This document shows positions 18,879 through 29,481 of a stretch of 55,748 nucleotides of DNA, piece by piece (positions within the stretch are counted from its first letter, which is position 1; each line of letters opens with the position of its first letter). A model generated the notes under the pieces. It was given only the letters and a program-made list of their open reading frames with translations. It was not told the origin of the DNA and ran no database searches. The translations under genes were made by a program, and so were the position numbers. The stretch spans positions 1-55,748 of the forward strand of contig JALORP010000010.1 in assembly GCA_025458865.1 (NCBI GenBank), in the 5' to 3' direction. This DNA is from Steroidobacteraceae bacterium. GTDB lineage: Bacteria; Pseudomonadota; Gammaproteobacteria; Steroidobacterales; Steroidobacteraceae.

Positions 18879-20114
18879 ATGAATCAGACACCCCTCGACG
18901 TCGTCGTCTTCGGCGCCACGAGCTTCGTCGGCCGCATCCTCTGCCGTTACCTCCTCGAGCGCCACGGCAGCCGCGGCGAGCTCTCTTGGGCCGCCGCCGG
19001 CCGCTCGCAGGTCCGGCTCGAGGAATTGCGAAGCGAGCTCGGCCCCAAGGCCGCGAAGCTGCCGATCCTGGTCGCCGACGCCGCGGACGAGCGTTCGCTG
19101 CATGAGATGGTGGCGAGGGCCCGCGTGATCGTGTCGACCGTCGGGCCCTACGCGCTCTACGGCGAGCCGCTGGTGAAGGCCTGCGCGGAAACCGGCACCG
19201 ACTACTGCGACCTCACCGGCGAGGTGCAGTGGATCCGCCGCATGATCCAGCGCCACGAGGCCGCGGCGCGCAAGTCCGGCGCGCGCATCGTGCACTGCTG
19301 CGGCTTCGACTCCATTCCCTCGGACCTCGGTGTGCATTTCCTGCAGCGCGAGGCCATGCGCCGCTTCGGCCAGCCCTGCGTGAGCGTGAAGATGCGCGTG
19401 CGCGCCATGCGCGGCGGCTTCTCGGGCGGGACGGTCGCGAGCCTGATGAACGTTGTGAAGGAGACCGCCGCCGACCCTGCCCTTCGCAAGGAGCTCGCCA
19501 ACCCCTACTCCCTGTGCCCCGAGAGCTACCGCCCGAAGGCGCGCCAGCCCGGCGTGAAGACCGCGGAGTTCGACGCCGACTTCGGGGCGTGGACGGCGCC
19601 TTTCGTGATGAGCGCCATCAACACCCGCATCGTGCAGCGCAGCCACGCGCTGCTCGGCCAGCCCTGGGGCGAGGGCTTCACCTACGACGAGGCGGTGCTC
19701 ACGGGCCGTGGCCTCAAGGGCCGGCTCTCGGCCGCGGGGATGTCCGCGGGCCTCGCGGGCTTCATGGTGGCGGGCGCCGTCCCGCCGACGCGCTGGCTGC
19801 TCGAGCGCTTCGTGCTGCCGGCGCCCGGCGAGGGCCCGAGCCCCGAGGACCAGCAGAAGGGCTTCTTCGACCTGCGCTTCTTCGGGCGGACGGCCGACGG
19901 CCGCACGCTGCGGACGAAAGTGACCGGCGATCGCGATCCCGGCTACGGCTCCACCGGCAAGATGCTGGGCGAGGCCGCCGCGTGCCTCGCGCTGGACAGC
20001 CGTCGCGAGGATTCAGCGGGAGGATTCTGGACACCGGCGACGATCTTCGGCGACCGGCTCATCGACCGGCTCAGGGCCCATGCGGGCCTGACGTTCGACG
20101 CATTCGACGACTGA
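18879..20114 (+). CDS. saccharopine dehydrogenase-like / trans-acting enoyl reductase family protein
   Basis: This 411-residue protein has an N-terminal Rossmann motif, VVVFGATSFVGR, near residue 8. The pattern VSTVGPYALYGEPLVKACAETGTDYCDLTGE is characteristic of saccharopine-dehydrogenase-like oxidoreductases, including trans-acting enoyl reductases of lipid synthesis. CCGFDSIPSDLG follows. True saccharopine dehydrogenases are different in their C-terminal half, so a lipid or polyketide enoyl-reductase role is more likely than lysine metabolism. The substrate is unknown. The ATG at 18879 starts right before the Rossmann fold. It converges on the mtn operon. Confidence 0.8.
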   Translation: MNQTPLDVVVFGATSFVGRILCRYLLERHGSRGELSWAAAGRSQVRLEELRSELGPKAAKLPILVADAADERSLHEMVARARVIVSTVGPYALYGEPLVKACAETGTDYCDLTGEVQWIRRMIQRHEAAARKSGARIVHCCGFDSIPSDLGVHFLQREAMRRFGQPCVSVKMRVRAMRGGFSGGTVASLMNVVKETAADPALRKELANPYSLCPESYRPKARQPGVKTAEFDADFGAWTAPFVMSAINTRIVQRSHALLGQPWGEGFTYDEAVLTGRGLKGRLSAAGMSAGLAGFMVAGAVPPTRWLLERFVLPAPGEGPSPEDQQKGFFDLRFFGRTADGRTLRTKVTGDRDPGYGSTGKMLGEAAACLALDSRREDSAGGFWTPATIFGDRLIDRLRAHAGLTFDAFDD

Positions 20115-20230
20115 GCCCGGCGAGACGGCCGCCCTGAACCACTCGTCCGTGCTGCGGCGCCCGGCGCCCGCCGTCCGCCGAGACGCCTCCGCGGGATCTC
20201 GAACGGCCAGCGTCAGCCGGCCGGAACGAT

Positions 20231-20883
20231 TCAGCGGTCGAGCCGACCGTAGTCCGCGAACTTCGAGATCACCACCTCGAGTTCCGCATCCGTGAGCAGC
20301 TGTGGCTGGAGCCCGGCGGCGAGCAGGTCGAGATACTGCCCGGCGAGATTCTCGACCTCGAGGGCGACGGCGCAGGCCCGGGCAAGTGAAGCGCCCACCG
20401 CCACCACGCCGTGGTTGGCGAGCAGCACGGCGCGCCGCCGCCACAGCCCCCGCAGCGCCGCTTCGGCGAGCGCCTCCGTGCCGAAGGTCTCGTAGGGCAT
20501 GCAGCGCACCGCGCCGCCGGCCAGCGCGATCATGTAGTGGAAGGGCGGGACGCCTCGGCCCGCGCAGGCGAGCGCCGTCGCGCGCGGGCTGTGCGTGTGA
20601 ATGATCGCCGCGACCTCGGGACGGCGGTCGTATATCGCGGCGTGCAGCCTCCATTCCGACGACGGCCGCGGTCCGCCGGTGCGCGGCTGCGGCCCGGCTG
20701 GCATCCACTCCACCTCCACGAGCTGCGCGGCCGTGAGCTCGCGGTAGGGCAGCCCCGAGGGCGTGATCAGGAATCCACCCGGCGTCCGGCAGGAAACGTT
20801 GCCGGACTTGTTGGGCATCAGCCCGGCGGCGTCGAGGGCGCGCGCGACGTGCAGGATGTCGTCTCCCCCACCGGCCGCGTCGT

Positions 20884-20887
<4 letters not shown>
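20231..20887 (-). CDS. class II aldolase, likely 5-methylthioribulose-1-P (DHAP-shunt) aldolase
   Basis: This 218-residue class II (fuculose-phosphate type) aldolase/epimerase-fold protein has a phosphate-binding KSGNVSCR motif near residue 27. Catalytic glutamate lies in [11 protein letters not shown], and zinc-binding histidines lie in IIHTHS and LLANHG. It overlaps the mtnA stop by 4 bases (ATGA), after mtnP and mtnA. In this position a class II aldolase can cleave 5-methylthioribulose-1-phosphate to DHAP and an aldehyde (DHAP shunt). The alternative is the related dehydratase MtnB. I favour the aldolase because mtnC, mtnD and mtnE are absent here and the [10 protein letters not shown] segment resembles the aldolase group. 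Confidence 0.75.
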
Positions 20888-21984
<1,097 letters not shown>

Positions 21985-21987
21985 GGT

Positions 21988-22866
21988 TCAGCCGCCTGCC
22001 AGCACGCGCCCGGCCACGGCGTCGAGCCTGGCCAGCACCGCCGGGTCGCGCGCCTCGGGCGCCGTGAGGATCGCGCCGTCGAGGGCGCGGTCGGAGCCGA
22101 CCGGACAGGGCGGGTGCTCCGCCGGGAAATCCCGGGCGAGGCGCGCGAACAGCCGAAGCGCCTTGTCGCGGTTCTCGCCCATGACGCGCAGCACGGCGGC
22201 CACGTCCACCTTTTCGTGGGACGGGTGCCAGCAGTCGAAGTCGGTCACCATCGCCACGAGCGCGTAGCTGATCTCGGCCTCGCGCGCGAGCTTGGCCTCG
22301 GGCATGGAAGTCATGTGCACCACGTCGTAGCCGAGCGCCCGGTAGGTCTTCGACTCCGCGAGCGTCGAGAACTGCGGGCCCTCCATGCACACCGCCGTGC
22401 CGCCGCGCCGGTGCGGGATGCGCTCCTCGCGCGCCGCCCGCTCGACGAGGTCGGCGAGCGCGGGACTCACGGGGTGCGCGAACGGGACGTGCGCGACGCA
22501 GCCGGAGCCGAAGAAGCTGCCTTCGCGCCGGTACGTGCGGTCCACGAAGTCGTCCACCAGCACGAAGGTGCCCGGCGGCAGGTTCTCGCGGAAGGAGCCG
22601 CAGGCCGAGAAGGACACGACGTCGGTCACGCCGGCACGCTTGAGCGCGTCGATGTTCGCGCGGTAGTTGATCTCCGAGGGCGCGATCCGGTGGCCGCGCC
22701 CGTGGCGCGGCAGGAACACGACGCGCGTCACGCCGACGCGGCCGAAGCGCAGGAGGTCGGACGGCTCGCCCCAGGGAGTCGCCACCCGGCGATCCTCGAC
22801 CTCCTCGAGGCCCGGGAGGTCGTAGAGACCCGATCCGCCAATGATGCCGAGTACCGCTGCTGCCAT
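21988..22866 (-). CDS. mtnP: S-methyl-5'-thioadenosine phosphorylase
   Basis: This 292-residue purine-nucleoside-phosphorylase family enzyme splits methylthioadenosine into adenine and 5-methylthioribose-1-phosphate. Visible motifs include IIGGSGLYDLPG at the N-terminus, FLPRHGRGHRIAPSEINYRAN (phosphate binding), VCMEGPQFST, and the MTSMPEAKLAREAEISYA segment with the base-recognition residues. It is first gene of the mtnP-mtnA-aldolase unit and is divergent from the S9 peptidase gene across about 95 bp. Confidence 0.93.
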   Translation of the reverse strand: MAAAVLGIIGGSGLYDLPGLEEVEDRRVATPWGEPSDLLRFGRVGVTRVVFLPRHGRGHRIAPSEINYRANIDALKRAGVTDVVSFSACGSFRENLPPGTFVLVDDFVDRTYRREGSFFGSGCVAHVPFAHPVSPALADLVERAAREERIPHRRGGTAVCMEGPQFSTLAESKTYRALGYDVVHMTSMPEAKLAREAEISYALVAMVTDFDCWHPSHEKVDVAAVLRVMGENRDKALRLFARLARDFPAEHPPCPVGSDRALDGAILTAPEARDPAVLARLDAVAGRVLAGG

Positions 22867-22961
22867 GCCGGGTATCCCTGCGGGGCGCCGCGATGGCGCC
22901 GGGCTGGGATTCTAGCCTGTGCCCGCCGCGTTCAGCCTGTTGGATGCCGAATCAATCTGCG

Positions 22962-25016
22962 ATGCTTGGCCCCGTGCCGAGAGGAACGCACAAGAGGTGG
23001 ACCGGATGGCTGGCAAGCCTGCCTTTGCTCTCGGCCGGGATGGCGGCCGTGGCTGAGCCCGTGACCCTGCCCTATGGCGCCTGGCCCTCGGCCATCGCCG
23101 CGGCCGACCTCGCCGGCGCCGCCGTCGCCATGGCCGACCTGCAGGTCGCGAACGGCCAGCCCTGGTGGCGCGAAAGCCGGCCCGAGGAGCGCGGTCGGCA
23201 GGTGCTCGTGACGCGCGATCCGGACGGGACGCGGCGGATCGTCACGCCCGGGGACTTCGACGTCCGCACGCGCGTGCACGAGTACGGCGGCGCGTCTTAC
23301 CTCGTGCTGCCGGATGGATCCGTCGTTTTCTCGCATTACCGTGACCAGCGGCTCTACCGGCAGCGTCCAGGACGGGCGCCGGAACCGCTGACGCCGGCGG
23401 GCTATCGCTACGCCGACTGCACGCTGCACCCGGCAGGGGATCGGCTCGTCTGCGTGCGCGAGGACCACACCGAGGCCACGCGCCGCGAGAACGGCGAGGA
23501 GCGCAACGAGATCGTCGCGGTACCGCTCGATGCCGGCGGTCCGGGGACCGTGCTGGTGACGGGCAGCGACTTCGTCGCCTATCCGCGCCTGAGTCCTGAC
23601 GGCCGACGGCTGGCCTGGGTGCAGTGGAACCACCCGAACATGCCCTGGGATTCGTCCACGCTGCACGTGGCGGAACTCGGGGCGAGCGGGATCGGCAAGC
23701 CGGTGCAGGTCGCCGGCGGACCCGCGGAGTCGGTGATCGAGCCGGCCTGGGACCGCGACGGCTCGCTCTACTTCATCAGCGACCGCAGCGGCTGGTGGAA
23801 CCTCTACCGCTGGCGCGACGGCGAGGTCCGTGCCGTGAGTCCGATGGCGCGCGAGTCCGGCGGGCCGCTGTGGACGCACGGGGCCTCGAGCTATGCGCTC
23901 ACCGGCGACGGCCGCGCGGTGGTGCGGCACAGCCAGGACGCGGTGGACCGCCTCGGCGTGCTGGACCTCGGCAGCGGCACGCTCCGCGACCTCGACCTGC
24001 CGTTCACGTCGGTGACCGACATCCGTCTGCTCGATCGCGACACGGCCGTGTTGCTCGCCGGTTCCGCCCTGCGCCCGCCGGTGCTGCTTGCGATCGATCT
24101 CTCGAGCGGCGCGCACCGCGTGCTGCACGAACCCGCCCCCACGGACCTCGCCGCGGAGTGGATCTCGGTGCCGGAAGCGATCGAGTTCCCGACCGCAGCG
24201 GGCCCGGGCGGCGAGCCACGCACGGCCCACGCGTGGTTCTACCCGCCGCGTAACCCGCAGGCCCGTGGCCCCAAGGGCGAGCGCCCGCCCCTGCTCGTAT
24301 TCGTGCACGGCGGCCCGACAGCCGTGGCGCGCGCCAGCTTCAGCCTGCAGAGGCAGTACTGGACCAGCCGCGGCTTCGCCATCGTGGACGTCAACTACGG
24401 CGGCTCCACCACGTATGGCCGCGACTACCGGCGGCGCCTCAACGGCCAGTGGGGTGTCGTCGACGTGCAGGACTGCGTCGCGGCGGTGGACTACCTCGTC
24501 GGGCAAGGCCGCGTGCATGCCGACCGCGTGGCGATCCGCGGCGGTAGCGCCGGCGGCTTCACCACGCTCGCCGCGCTCGCCTTCACCGACCGCTTCAAGG
24601 CCGGCGCCAACTACTTCGGCATCTCTGACATCGCCGCGCTCGCAGCGGACAGCCACAAGTTCGAGCGCATGTACGACGTGAGCCTCGTCGGCCCGCCCGA
24701 CCCGGCGCTTTACCGCGCCCGCAGCCCCATCCACCACCTCGACCGCTTCAGCGAGCCGCTGGTCACCTTCCAGGGCAGCGAGGACAAGGTCGTACCGCCG
24801 AATCAATCGCGAATGATCGTCGAGGCGCTGCGGAGGAAGGGCGTGCCCGTCGCTTACCTCGAGTTCGAGGGCGAGGCGCACGGGTTCCGGCGCGCCGAGA
24901 ACATCGTCCGCGCGCAGGAGGCCGAGCTCTACTTCTACGGGGCGATCTTCGGCTTCGAGCCCGACGGTGACATCGAGCCGCTGCCCATCGACAACTGGCC
25001 TATGTCTGCGCGGTAG
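22962..25016 (+). CDS. S9-family prolyl oligopeptidase, probably exported
   Basis: This protein has an N-terminal beta-propeller part and a C-terminal alpha/beta-hydrolase domain. Catalytic residues by this start are S529 (GGSAGG), D608 (GSEDKVVPP) and H640 (GEAHGF). The family cleaves short peptides, often as a dipeptidyl or acylaminoacyl peptidase. From the ATG at 22962 the N-terminus (Arg/Lys, then WTGWLASLPLLSAGMAAVA) reads as a signal peptide with a possible cut after AVA. Other in-frame starts at 22944 or 23040 cannot be excluded, and the latter would make it cytoplasmic. It is 91 bp upstream of an exported M28 peptidase. Confidence 0.85.
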   Translation: MLGPVPRGTHKRWTGWLASLPLLSAGMAAVAEPVTLPYGAWPSAIAAADLAGAAVAMADLQVANGQPWWRESRPEERGRQVLVTRDPDGTRRIVTPGDFDVRTRVHEYGGASYLVLPDGSVVFSHYRDQRLYRQRPGRAPEPLTPAGYRYADCTLHPAGDRLVCVREDHTEATRRENGEERNEIVAVPLDAGGPGTVLVTGSDFVAYPRLSPDGRRLAWVQWNHPNMPWDSSTLHVAELGASGIGKPVQVAGGPAESVIEPAWDRDGSLYFISDRSGWWNLYRWRDGEVRAVSPMARESGGPLWTHGASSYALTGDGRAVVRHSQDAVDRLGVLDLGSGTLRDLDLPFTSVTDIRLLDRDTAVLLAGSALRPPVLLAIDLSSGAHRVLHEPAPTDLAAEWISVPEAIEFPTAAGPGGEPRTAHAWFYPPRNPQARGPKGERPPLLVFVHGGPTAVARASFSLQRQYWTSRGFAIVDVNYGGSTTYGRDYRRRLNGQWGVVDVQDCVAAVDYLVGQGRVHADRVAIRGGSAGGFTTLAALAFTDRFKAGANYFGISDIAALAADSHKFERMYDVSLVGPPDPALYRARSPIHHLDRFSEPLVTFQGSEDKVVPPNQSRMIVEALRRKGVPVAYLEFEGEAHGFRRAENIVRAQEAELYFYGAIFGFEPDGDIEPLPIDNWPMSAR

Positions 25017-25107
25017 CGCACGAGGTCGAGCTCGACGCCGGCTTGGATCGGCGCACCGGATAGTTCATCCTTCCCGCTCATTGCCGTTCGAGACGCAGGT
25101 TGCAACC

Positions 25108-26784
25108 ATGATCCCGACACGACTGCTCGCAGCCGCAGGTGCCCTCGCCGCCGCATTGCTCGCTGGCTGCGCGGCGACGACGCCGGCCGGCGAGGCCGCC
25201 TATGCGCCCGCCTTCGACGACGCGGCCTGGCGCGCGCACGTCGAGCGCCTCGCCTCCGACGAGTTCGAAGGCCGCGCGCCGGGAACTCCCGGCGAGGAGA
25301 AGACGCTCGCCTACCTCGAGCAGCAGTTCCGCGCAGCGGGCCTCGAGCCCGGCGCCGGCGGAAGTTTCCGGCAGGCAGTGCCGCTGGTCGAGCTGACGAC
25401 GCGGCCGGACCCCACGATGGAGGTTCGAGGCAAGTCCGGCGCGCTCTCCCTGCGCTACGCCGAGGACTACGTCTCCTGGACGCGCCGGCCCGTGCCGGAG
25501 TCGCGGGTTGCGGACGCGGAGTTCGTCTTTGCCGGTTACGGTATCGTCGCGCCCGAGTACGGCTGGAACGACTACGCCGGCCTCGACGTGAAGGGCAAGA
25601 TCGTCCTCGCGCTGGTCAACGACCCCGGCTACGCCACGGGCGACACGGCGCTGTTCACCGGCCGCGCGATGACCTACTACGGCCGCTGGACCTACAAGTT
25701 CGAGGAGGCGGTGCGCCAGGGCGCGGCCGGCCTGCTCGTGATCCACGAGACCGGGCCGGCGGGCTACCCGTGGGATGTGCCGCGCAACGGCGCTGCCCGG
25801 CCGCAGCTCGACCTCGAGCTGCCCGACTACGAAACGAAGCGCCTGGCGCTCGAGGGCTGGATCACCGAGGCCGCCACGCGGCGCATCCTCGCGCTCGCCG
25901 GCGAGGACTTCGACCAGCTGAAGGGCGCGGCCCTCGCGCGCGGGAGCGCCTCACAGGCGCTCGGCGTGACCGCGACGACCGGCGTCCGCAACATCGTCCG
26001 CCACGGCAAGTCTTACAACGTGGTCGGCGTGCTGCCCGGCCGCGAGCGACCCGACGAGCACTTCCTCTACTCGGCGCACTGGGATCACCTCGGCAGGATC
26101 CTGACCATCGGCGGCGCCACCGCGACCGACACGGTCTTCAATGGCGCCATCGACAACGCCACCGGCACGGCGGCCCTCATCGAGCTCGCGCGCGCCTTCG
26201 GCGCGACGCAGCCGCGGCCGGAGCGCTCGCTGATGTTCGTCGCCTTCACCGCCGAGGAAAGCGGCCTGCTCGGCAGCAAGTTCTTCGGCGAGAACCTGCC
26301 GGTGCCCGCGGCGCAGATCGCCGGCGGCGTCAACATGGACGCGCTCTACGTCCTCGGCGAGACGCGCGACCTCACCGTGATCGGCTACGGCAACTCGGAG
26401 CTCGATGCCGTGCTGCGCGACGCGGCCGCGAAGCGGGGCATGGTGCTGATACCGGAGTCCACGCCGGAGGCCGGCTACTACTACCGCTCGGATCACTTCA
26501 ACCTCGCCAAGCAGGGCGTGCCCATGCTCTATGCGAAGTCCGGCGTTGACAGCCCGAAGCACGGCCCGGAGCACGGCAAGCGGTGGCTCGAGAACTACAT
26601 CGCGAACGTCTATCACAAGCCGAACGACGAGTACGACCCGGCGTGGGATACCGCGGGCATCCTCAAGGAGCTCGCCATCTACTTCGACGTCGGGCTCACG
26701 GTTGCGAACGGCGGCGCGTGGCCGCAGTGGCGCGAGGGCAGCGAGTTCAGGGCCATCCGAGAGAAGACACGGGCGGCACGCTGA
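25108..26784 (+). CDS. M28-family zinc aminopeptidase, lipoprotein
   Basis: This 558-residue protein has a lipoprotein signal with lipobox LLAGC (C21). A protease-associated insert (about 140-280) precedes an M28 catalytic domain with H324 (SAHWDHLG), D349 (GAIDNATG), the AEESG glutamates, a later NMDA aspartate and a histidine in YRSDHF. These are the two-zinc ligands of the family. It is expected to trim N-terminal residues from peptides on the periplasmic side of a membrane. It follows an exported S9 peptidase on the same strand, suggesting joint peptide degradation. Confidence 0.9.
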   Translation: MIPTRLLAAAGALAAALLAGCAATTPAGEAAYAPAFDDAAWRAHVERLASDEFEGRAPGTPGEEKTLAYLEQQFRAAGLEPGAGGSFRQAVPLVELTTRPDPTMEVRGKSGALSLRYAEDYVSWTRRPVPESRVADAEFVFAGYGIVAPEYGWNDYAGLDVKGKIVLALVNDPGYATGDTALFTGRAMTYYGRWTYKFEEAVRQGAAGLLVIHETGPAGYPWDVPRNGAARPQLDLELPDYETKRLALEGWITEAATRRILALAGEDFDQLKGAALARGSASQALGVTATTGVRNIVRHGKSYNVVGVLPGRERPDEHFLYSAHWDHLGRILTIGGATATDTVFNGAIDNATGTAALIELARAFGATQPRPERSLMFVAFTAEESGLLGSKFFGENLPVPAAQIAGGVNMDALYVLGETRDLTVIGYGNSELDAVLRDAAAKRGMVLIPESTPEAGYYYRSDHFNLAKQGVPMLYAKSGVDSPKHGPEHGKRWLENYIANVYHKPNDEYDPAWDTAGILKELAIYFDVGLTVANGGAWPQWREGSEFRAIREKTRAAR

Positions 26785-26795
26785 GCAACGGGAGA

Positions 26796-26817
26796 GCCGG
26801 CGCACCTCCGGGCCGGC
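26796..26817. terminator. weak hairpin between convergent genes
   Basis: GCCGGC repeats in inverted form around a 10-base centre, 12 bases after the M28 gene stop and before the convergent alcohol dehydrogenase. There is no T-run. It could act as a two-way terminator, but a 6-bp stem is weak. Confidence 0.25.
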
Positions 26818-26915
26818 ATCGCCTCAGCGCACGGCGCGTGCCAGTGCGTTGTCCGGAACGTCGAAGGTCCTCATAAGCATGCCGCCCGAGGCAAGTCGCA
26901 GCAGAGAATGCGCGG

Positions 26916-28082
26916 CTAGCGACCCAGCTCGCCGCGGATGGAGCGCAGGTAGAGCTGGCGGAAGTCGTCCTCGGCCATCGGCAGCGGGTTGCCGCCGGTC
27001 GAGGGATCGGCGAGCGCCTGCGGCGCGAACGCTGCCGCGTGCTCTTCGCGAACGCCGATGTCGGCGAGGGTATGCGGAATGCCGACATCGGCGCGCAGTT
27101 CGAGCACCCAATCGAGGAAACCGTCGAAGGAGTGCTTAGACAGCCCGAGGTAGGCCGCGAGGCGCACCATCTTCCCCTCGATGGCGCGGCGGTTCCACAC
27201 CAGTACATAGGGCATCACAACGGCGTTCGTGAGGCCGTGGTGGGTATTCAGGTTGGCACCGCAAGGGTGGCTCAGGCTGTGCATGGCGCCGAGCCCCTTC
27301 TGGAAGGCAGTCGCGCCCATGGAGGAAGCGATCAGCATGTGCGAGCGCGCCTCGAGTTGGCCGCCGTCGTGCACGGCCTTCGGCAGCCAGTTGCGGATCA
27401 GGCGCATGCCCTCGGCGGCGATGCCCTCCGCCATCGGGTGGTAGAAGGGCGAGCACCAGGCCTCGAGACAGTGCGAGAGCGCGTCCATGCCCGTCGCCGC
27501 GGTCACGTGCGGCGGCAGGCCGAGCGTCAGCTCCGGGTCCTCGATGACGATCGCCGGCAGCATCCGCGGGTGGAAGATGATCTTCTTGGTGTGATCCGCG
27601 AGGTCGGTGATCACGGAGGCGCGGCCGACCTCCGAGCCGGTGCCGGCGGTGGTGGGCACTGCGACCACCGGCGCCATGCCGGCGACGTTCACACGGGTGA
27701 ACCAGTCCTCGCGGTCCTCGAAATCCCACAGTGGGCGCTTCTGGCCCACCATCAGGGCAATGGCCTTGGCGCCGTCGAGAGCGCTCCCGCCGCCGAAGGC
27801 GATGACGCCGTCGTGGTCAGCGGCGCGAAAGGCCGCCACGCCCCGCGTGACGTTTTCCTCGACCGGGTTCGGCTGCACGTCCGAGAACACTTCGCAGCTG
27901 AGGCCCGCCGCGCGGCACAGCTCGACCGCACGCGCCACCATCGGCAGGCCGGCAAGGCCCGGATCGGTCACGAGCAGCGGCCGCTTCATGCCGAGGCTTC
28001 GGCACGCGTCTGGCAGCTCGGCGATGCGGCCGGCGCCAAAACGGATCGAGGTCGGGTAGTTCCAGTTGCCCTTGAGTTCCAT
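26916..28082 (-). CDS. iron-dependent (group III) alcohol dehydrogenase
   Basis: This 388-residue Fe-ADH family oxidoreductase interconverts alcohols and aldehydes with NAD(P). The nucleotide-binding GGGSALDGAKAIA motif lies near residue 95. The metal ligands are in DALSHCLEAW and in the HSLSHPCGANLNTHHG segment. It is last gene of the minus-strand run M81-GS-ALDH-ADH, 8 bp after the aldehyde dehydrogenase stop. The ATG at 28082 is preceded by a GAAGAAG ribosome site. Its pairing with a glutamate-amine ligase and an aldehyde dehydrogenase suggests oxidation of a gamma-glutamyl amino alcohol; this is an inference. Confidence 0.9.
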   Translation of the reverse strand: MELKGNWNYPTSIRFGAGRIAELPDACRSLGMKRPLLVTDPGLAGLPMVARAVELCRAAGLSCEVFSDVQPNPVEENVTRGVAAFRAADHDGVIAFGGGSALDGAKAIALMVGQKRPLWDFEDREDWFTRVNVAGMAPVVAVPTTAGTGSEVGRASVITDLADHTKKIIFHPRMLPAIVIEDPELTLGLPPHVTAATGMDALSHCLEAWCSPFYHPMAEGIAAEGMRLIRNWLPKAVHDGGQLEARSHMLIASSMGATAFQKGLGAMHSLSHPCGANLNTHHGLTNAVVMPYVLVWNRRAIEGKMVRLAAYLGLSKHSFDGFLDWVLELRADVGIPHTLADIGVREEHAAAFAPQALADPSTGGNPLPMAEDDFRQLYLRSIRGELGR

Positions 28083-28090
28083 GGTCTTCT

Positions 28091-29479
28091 TCAGGTGTTG
28101 AGGCGGAGGTGGTAGGACTTCGGCCGCGTCAGGTGCTCGTAGCCGACGCGCGAGAGCGTGCATCCGCGGCCCGAGTCCTTCACGCCCACCCAGGCGAGCG
28201 CAGGGTCGAGGTAGTCGCAGCGGTTCATGAACCAGGTGCCGGTCGCGATGCGATCGCCGATCGACAGCGCCGCGTCGGGATCGGCGGTCCAGATCGCGGC
28301 GGTCAGGCCGAAGTCGCTGTCGTTCATGAGCCGGACGGCCTCCTCGTCGCCGGAGACCTTCATGATCCCGGCCACGGGCCCGAAGACCTCCTCGCGCATC
28401 ATCGGCATCGAGTGATCCACGCCGAGGAGCAGCTGCGGCGCGAGGTAGGGCGTTCCGGCGACACTGCGCGGGAAGCGGCGCTCGTCGATGGCGGGCTTCG
28501 CGCCGGCCGCGACCGATGCCGCAATCTGCCCGCGGATCTGTTCCGCGGCGGCGGTGCGAACGACGGGCCCGAGCGTCGTGTCCGGCGCGGTCGGATCGCC
28601 GAGGAGGTAGCCGTTCGTCAGCTCGATCGCGCCGGCCACGAAGTCATCGTAGAGCCGCTCGTGCACGTAGATTCGCTGGATGCCGCAGCAGGACTGTCCG
28701 CTGTTGAAGAAGGCGCCGTCGACGAGGTTCTCGACCGCGTGCGCAAGGTTCGCATCGTGGCGGACATACGCGGGATCGCAGCCGCCGAGCTCGAGGCCCG
28801 TGGCGATGAAGCGGTCCGCGGCCGCACGCTGCACGGCGTGACCGCCCGCCACCGAGCCGGTGAACGCGACGAAGTCGACGCGCGGGTCGCGGATGGCGCG
28901 CTCGGTCAGCGCATGCGACAGGTGGATCGCCTGGAACAGGCCCGCGGGCAACCCGGCCTCGCGGAAACACTGCTCGAAGCGCTCGGCACACAGCGGCGTC
29001 TGGGCGGAGTGCTTCAGCAGTACCGAATTGCCGGCCATGATGGCCGGCACGACGCTGTTCACGGCGATCAGATAGGGGTAGTTCCAGGCAGCAACCGTGA
29101 ACACCACGCCGAGCGGCTCGCGGCGCACGAAGCGCCGGAAACCGTCCTTCGGGCCGGCGTCCACGTCGGCGAGCGCCTCGGCGGCGACGTCGATCATGTA
29201 GCGCGCCCGCTCGAGCGTGCCGCGCACTTCGCTCGGCGAGTAGCGGATCGGCCGGCCCATCTGCCATGTGAGCTCGAGCGCGATCTCGTCCCGCCTCGCA
29301 TCGAACAGGTCGCAGAAGCGGCGGCAAATCGCCGCGCGGGTGGCGATGTCCGTGCTCCGCCAGGCCTTCTGCGCGGCGACTGCGCGCGCGAGCGCAGCGT
29401 CGAGCGCCGCCTCGTCGGCGAGCGACCGTTCGCAGTACACCGAGCCGTCGACCGGCGTGATCGTCTTCTGGATGGTCAT
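28091..29479 (-). CDS. aldehyde dehydrogenase family protein
   Basis: This 462-residue NAD(P)-dependent enzyme oxidises aldehydes to acids. The catalytic C264 lies in NSGQSCCG and the general base E230 in GLELGG. FTGSVAGG marks the cofactor site. The protein is of the shorter SSADH/BADH-like class. It starts 2 bp after the stop of the GS-like ligase and ends 8 bp before the Fe-ADH start, so all are in one transcript. The probable substrate is the aldehyde made by the next gene's product. Confidence 0.92.
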   Translation of the reverse strand: MTIQKTITPVDGSVYCERSLADEAALDAALARAVAAQKAWRSTDIATRAAICRRFCDLFDARRDEIALELTWQMGRPIRYSPSEVRGTLERARYMIDVAAEALADVDAGPKDGFRRFVRREPLGVVFTVAAWNYPYLIAVNSVVPAIMAGNSVLLKHSAQTPLCAERFEQCFREAGLPAGLFQAIHLSHALTERAIRDPRVDFVAFTGSVAGGHAVQRAAADRFIATGLELGGCDPAYVRHDANLAHAVENLVDGAFFNSGQSCCGIQRIYVHERLYDDFVAGAIELTNGYLLGDPTAPDTTLGPVVRTAAAEQIRGQIAASVAAGAKPAIDERRFPRSVAGTPYLAPQLLLGVDHSMPMMREEVFGPVAGIMKVSGDEEAVRLMNDSDFGLTAAIWTADPDAALSIGDRIATGTWFMNRCDYLDPALAWVGVKDSGRGCTLSRVGYEHLTRPKSYHLRLNT

Positions 29480-29481
29480 GG

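Noticed and set aside
20115..20230. Terminator between the reductase and aldolase genes
   Set aside because: GC-rich, but no clear stem-loop with sensible loop size was found.
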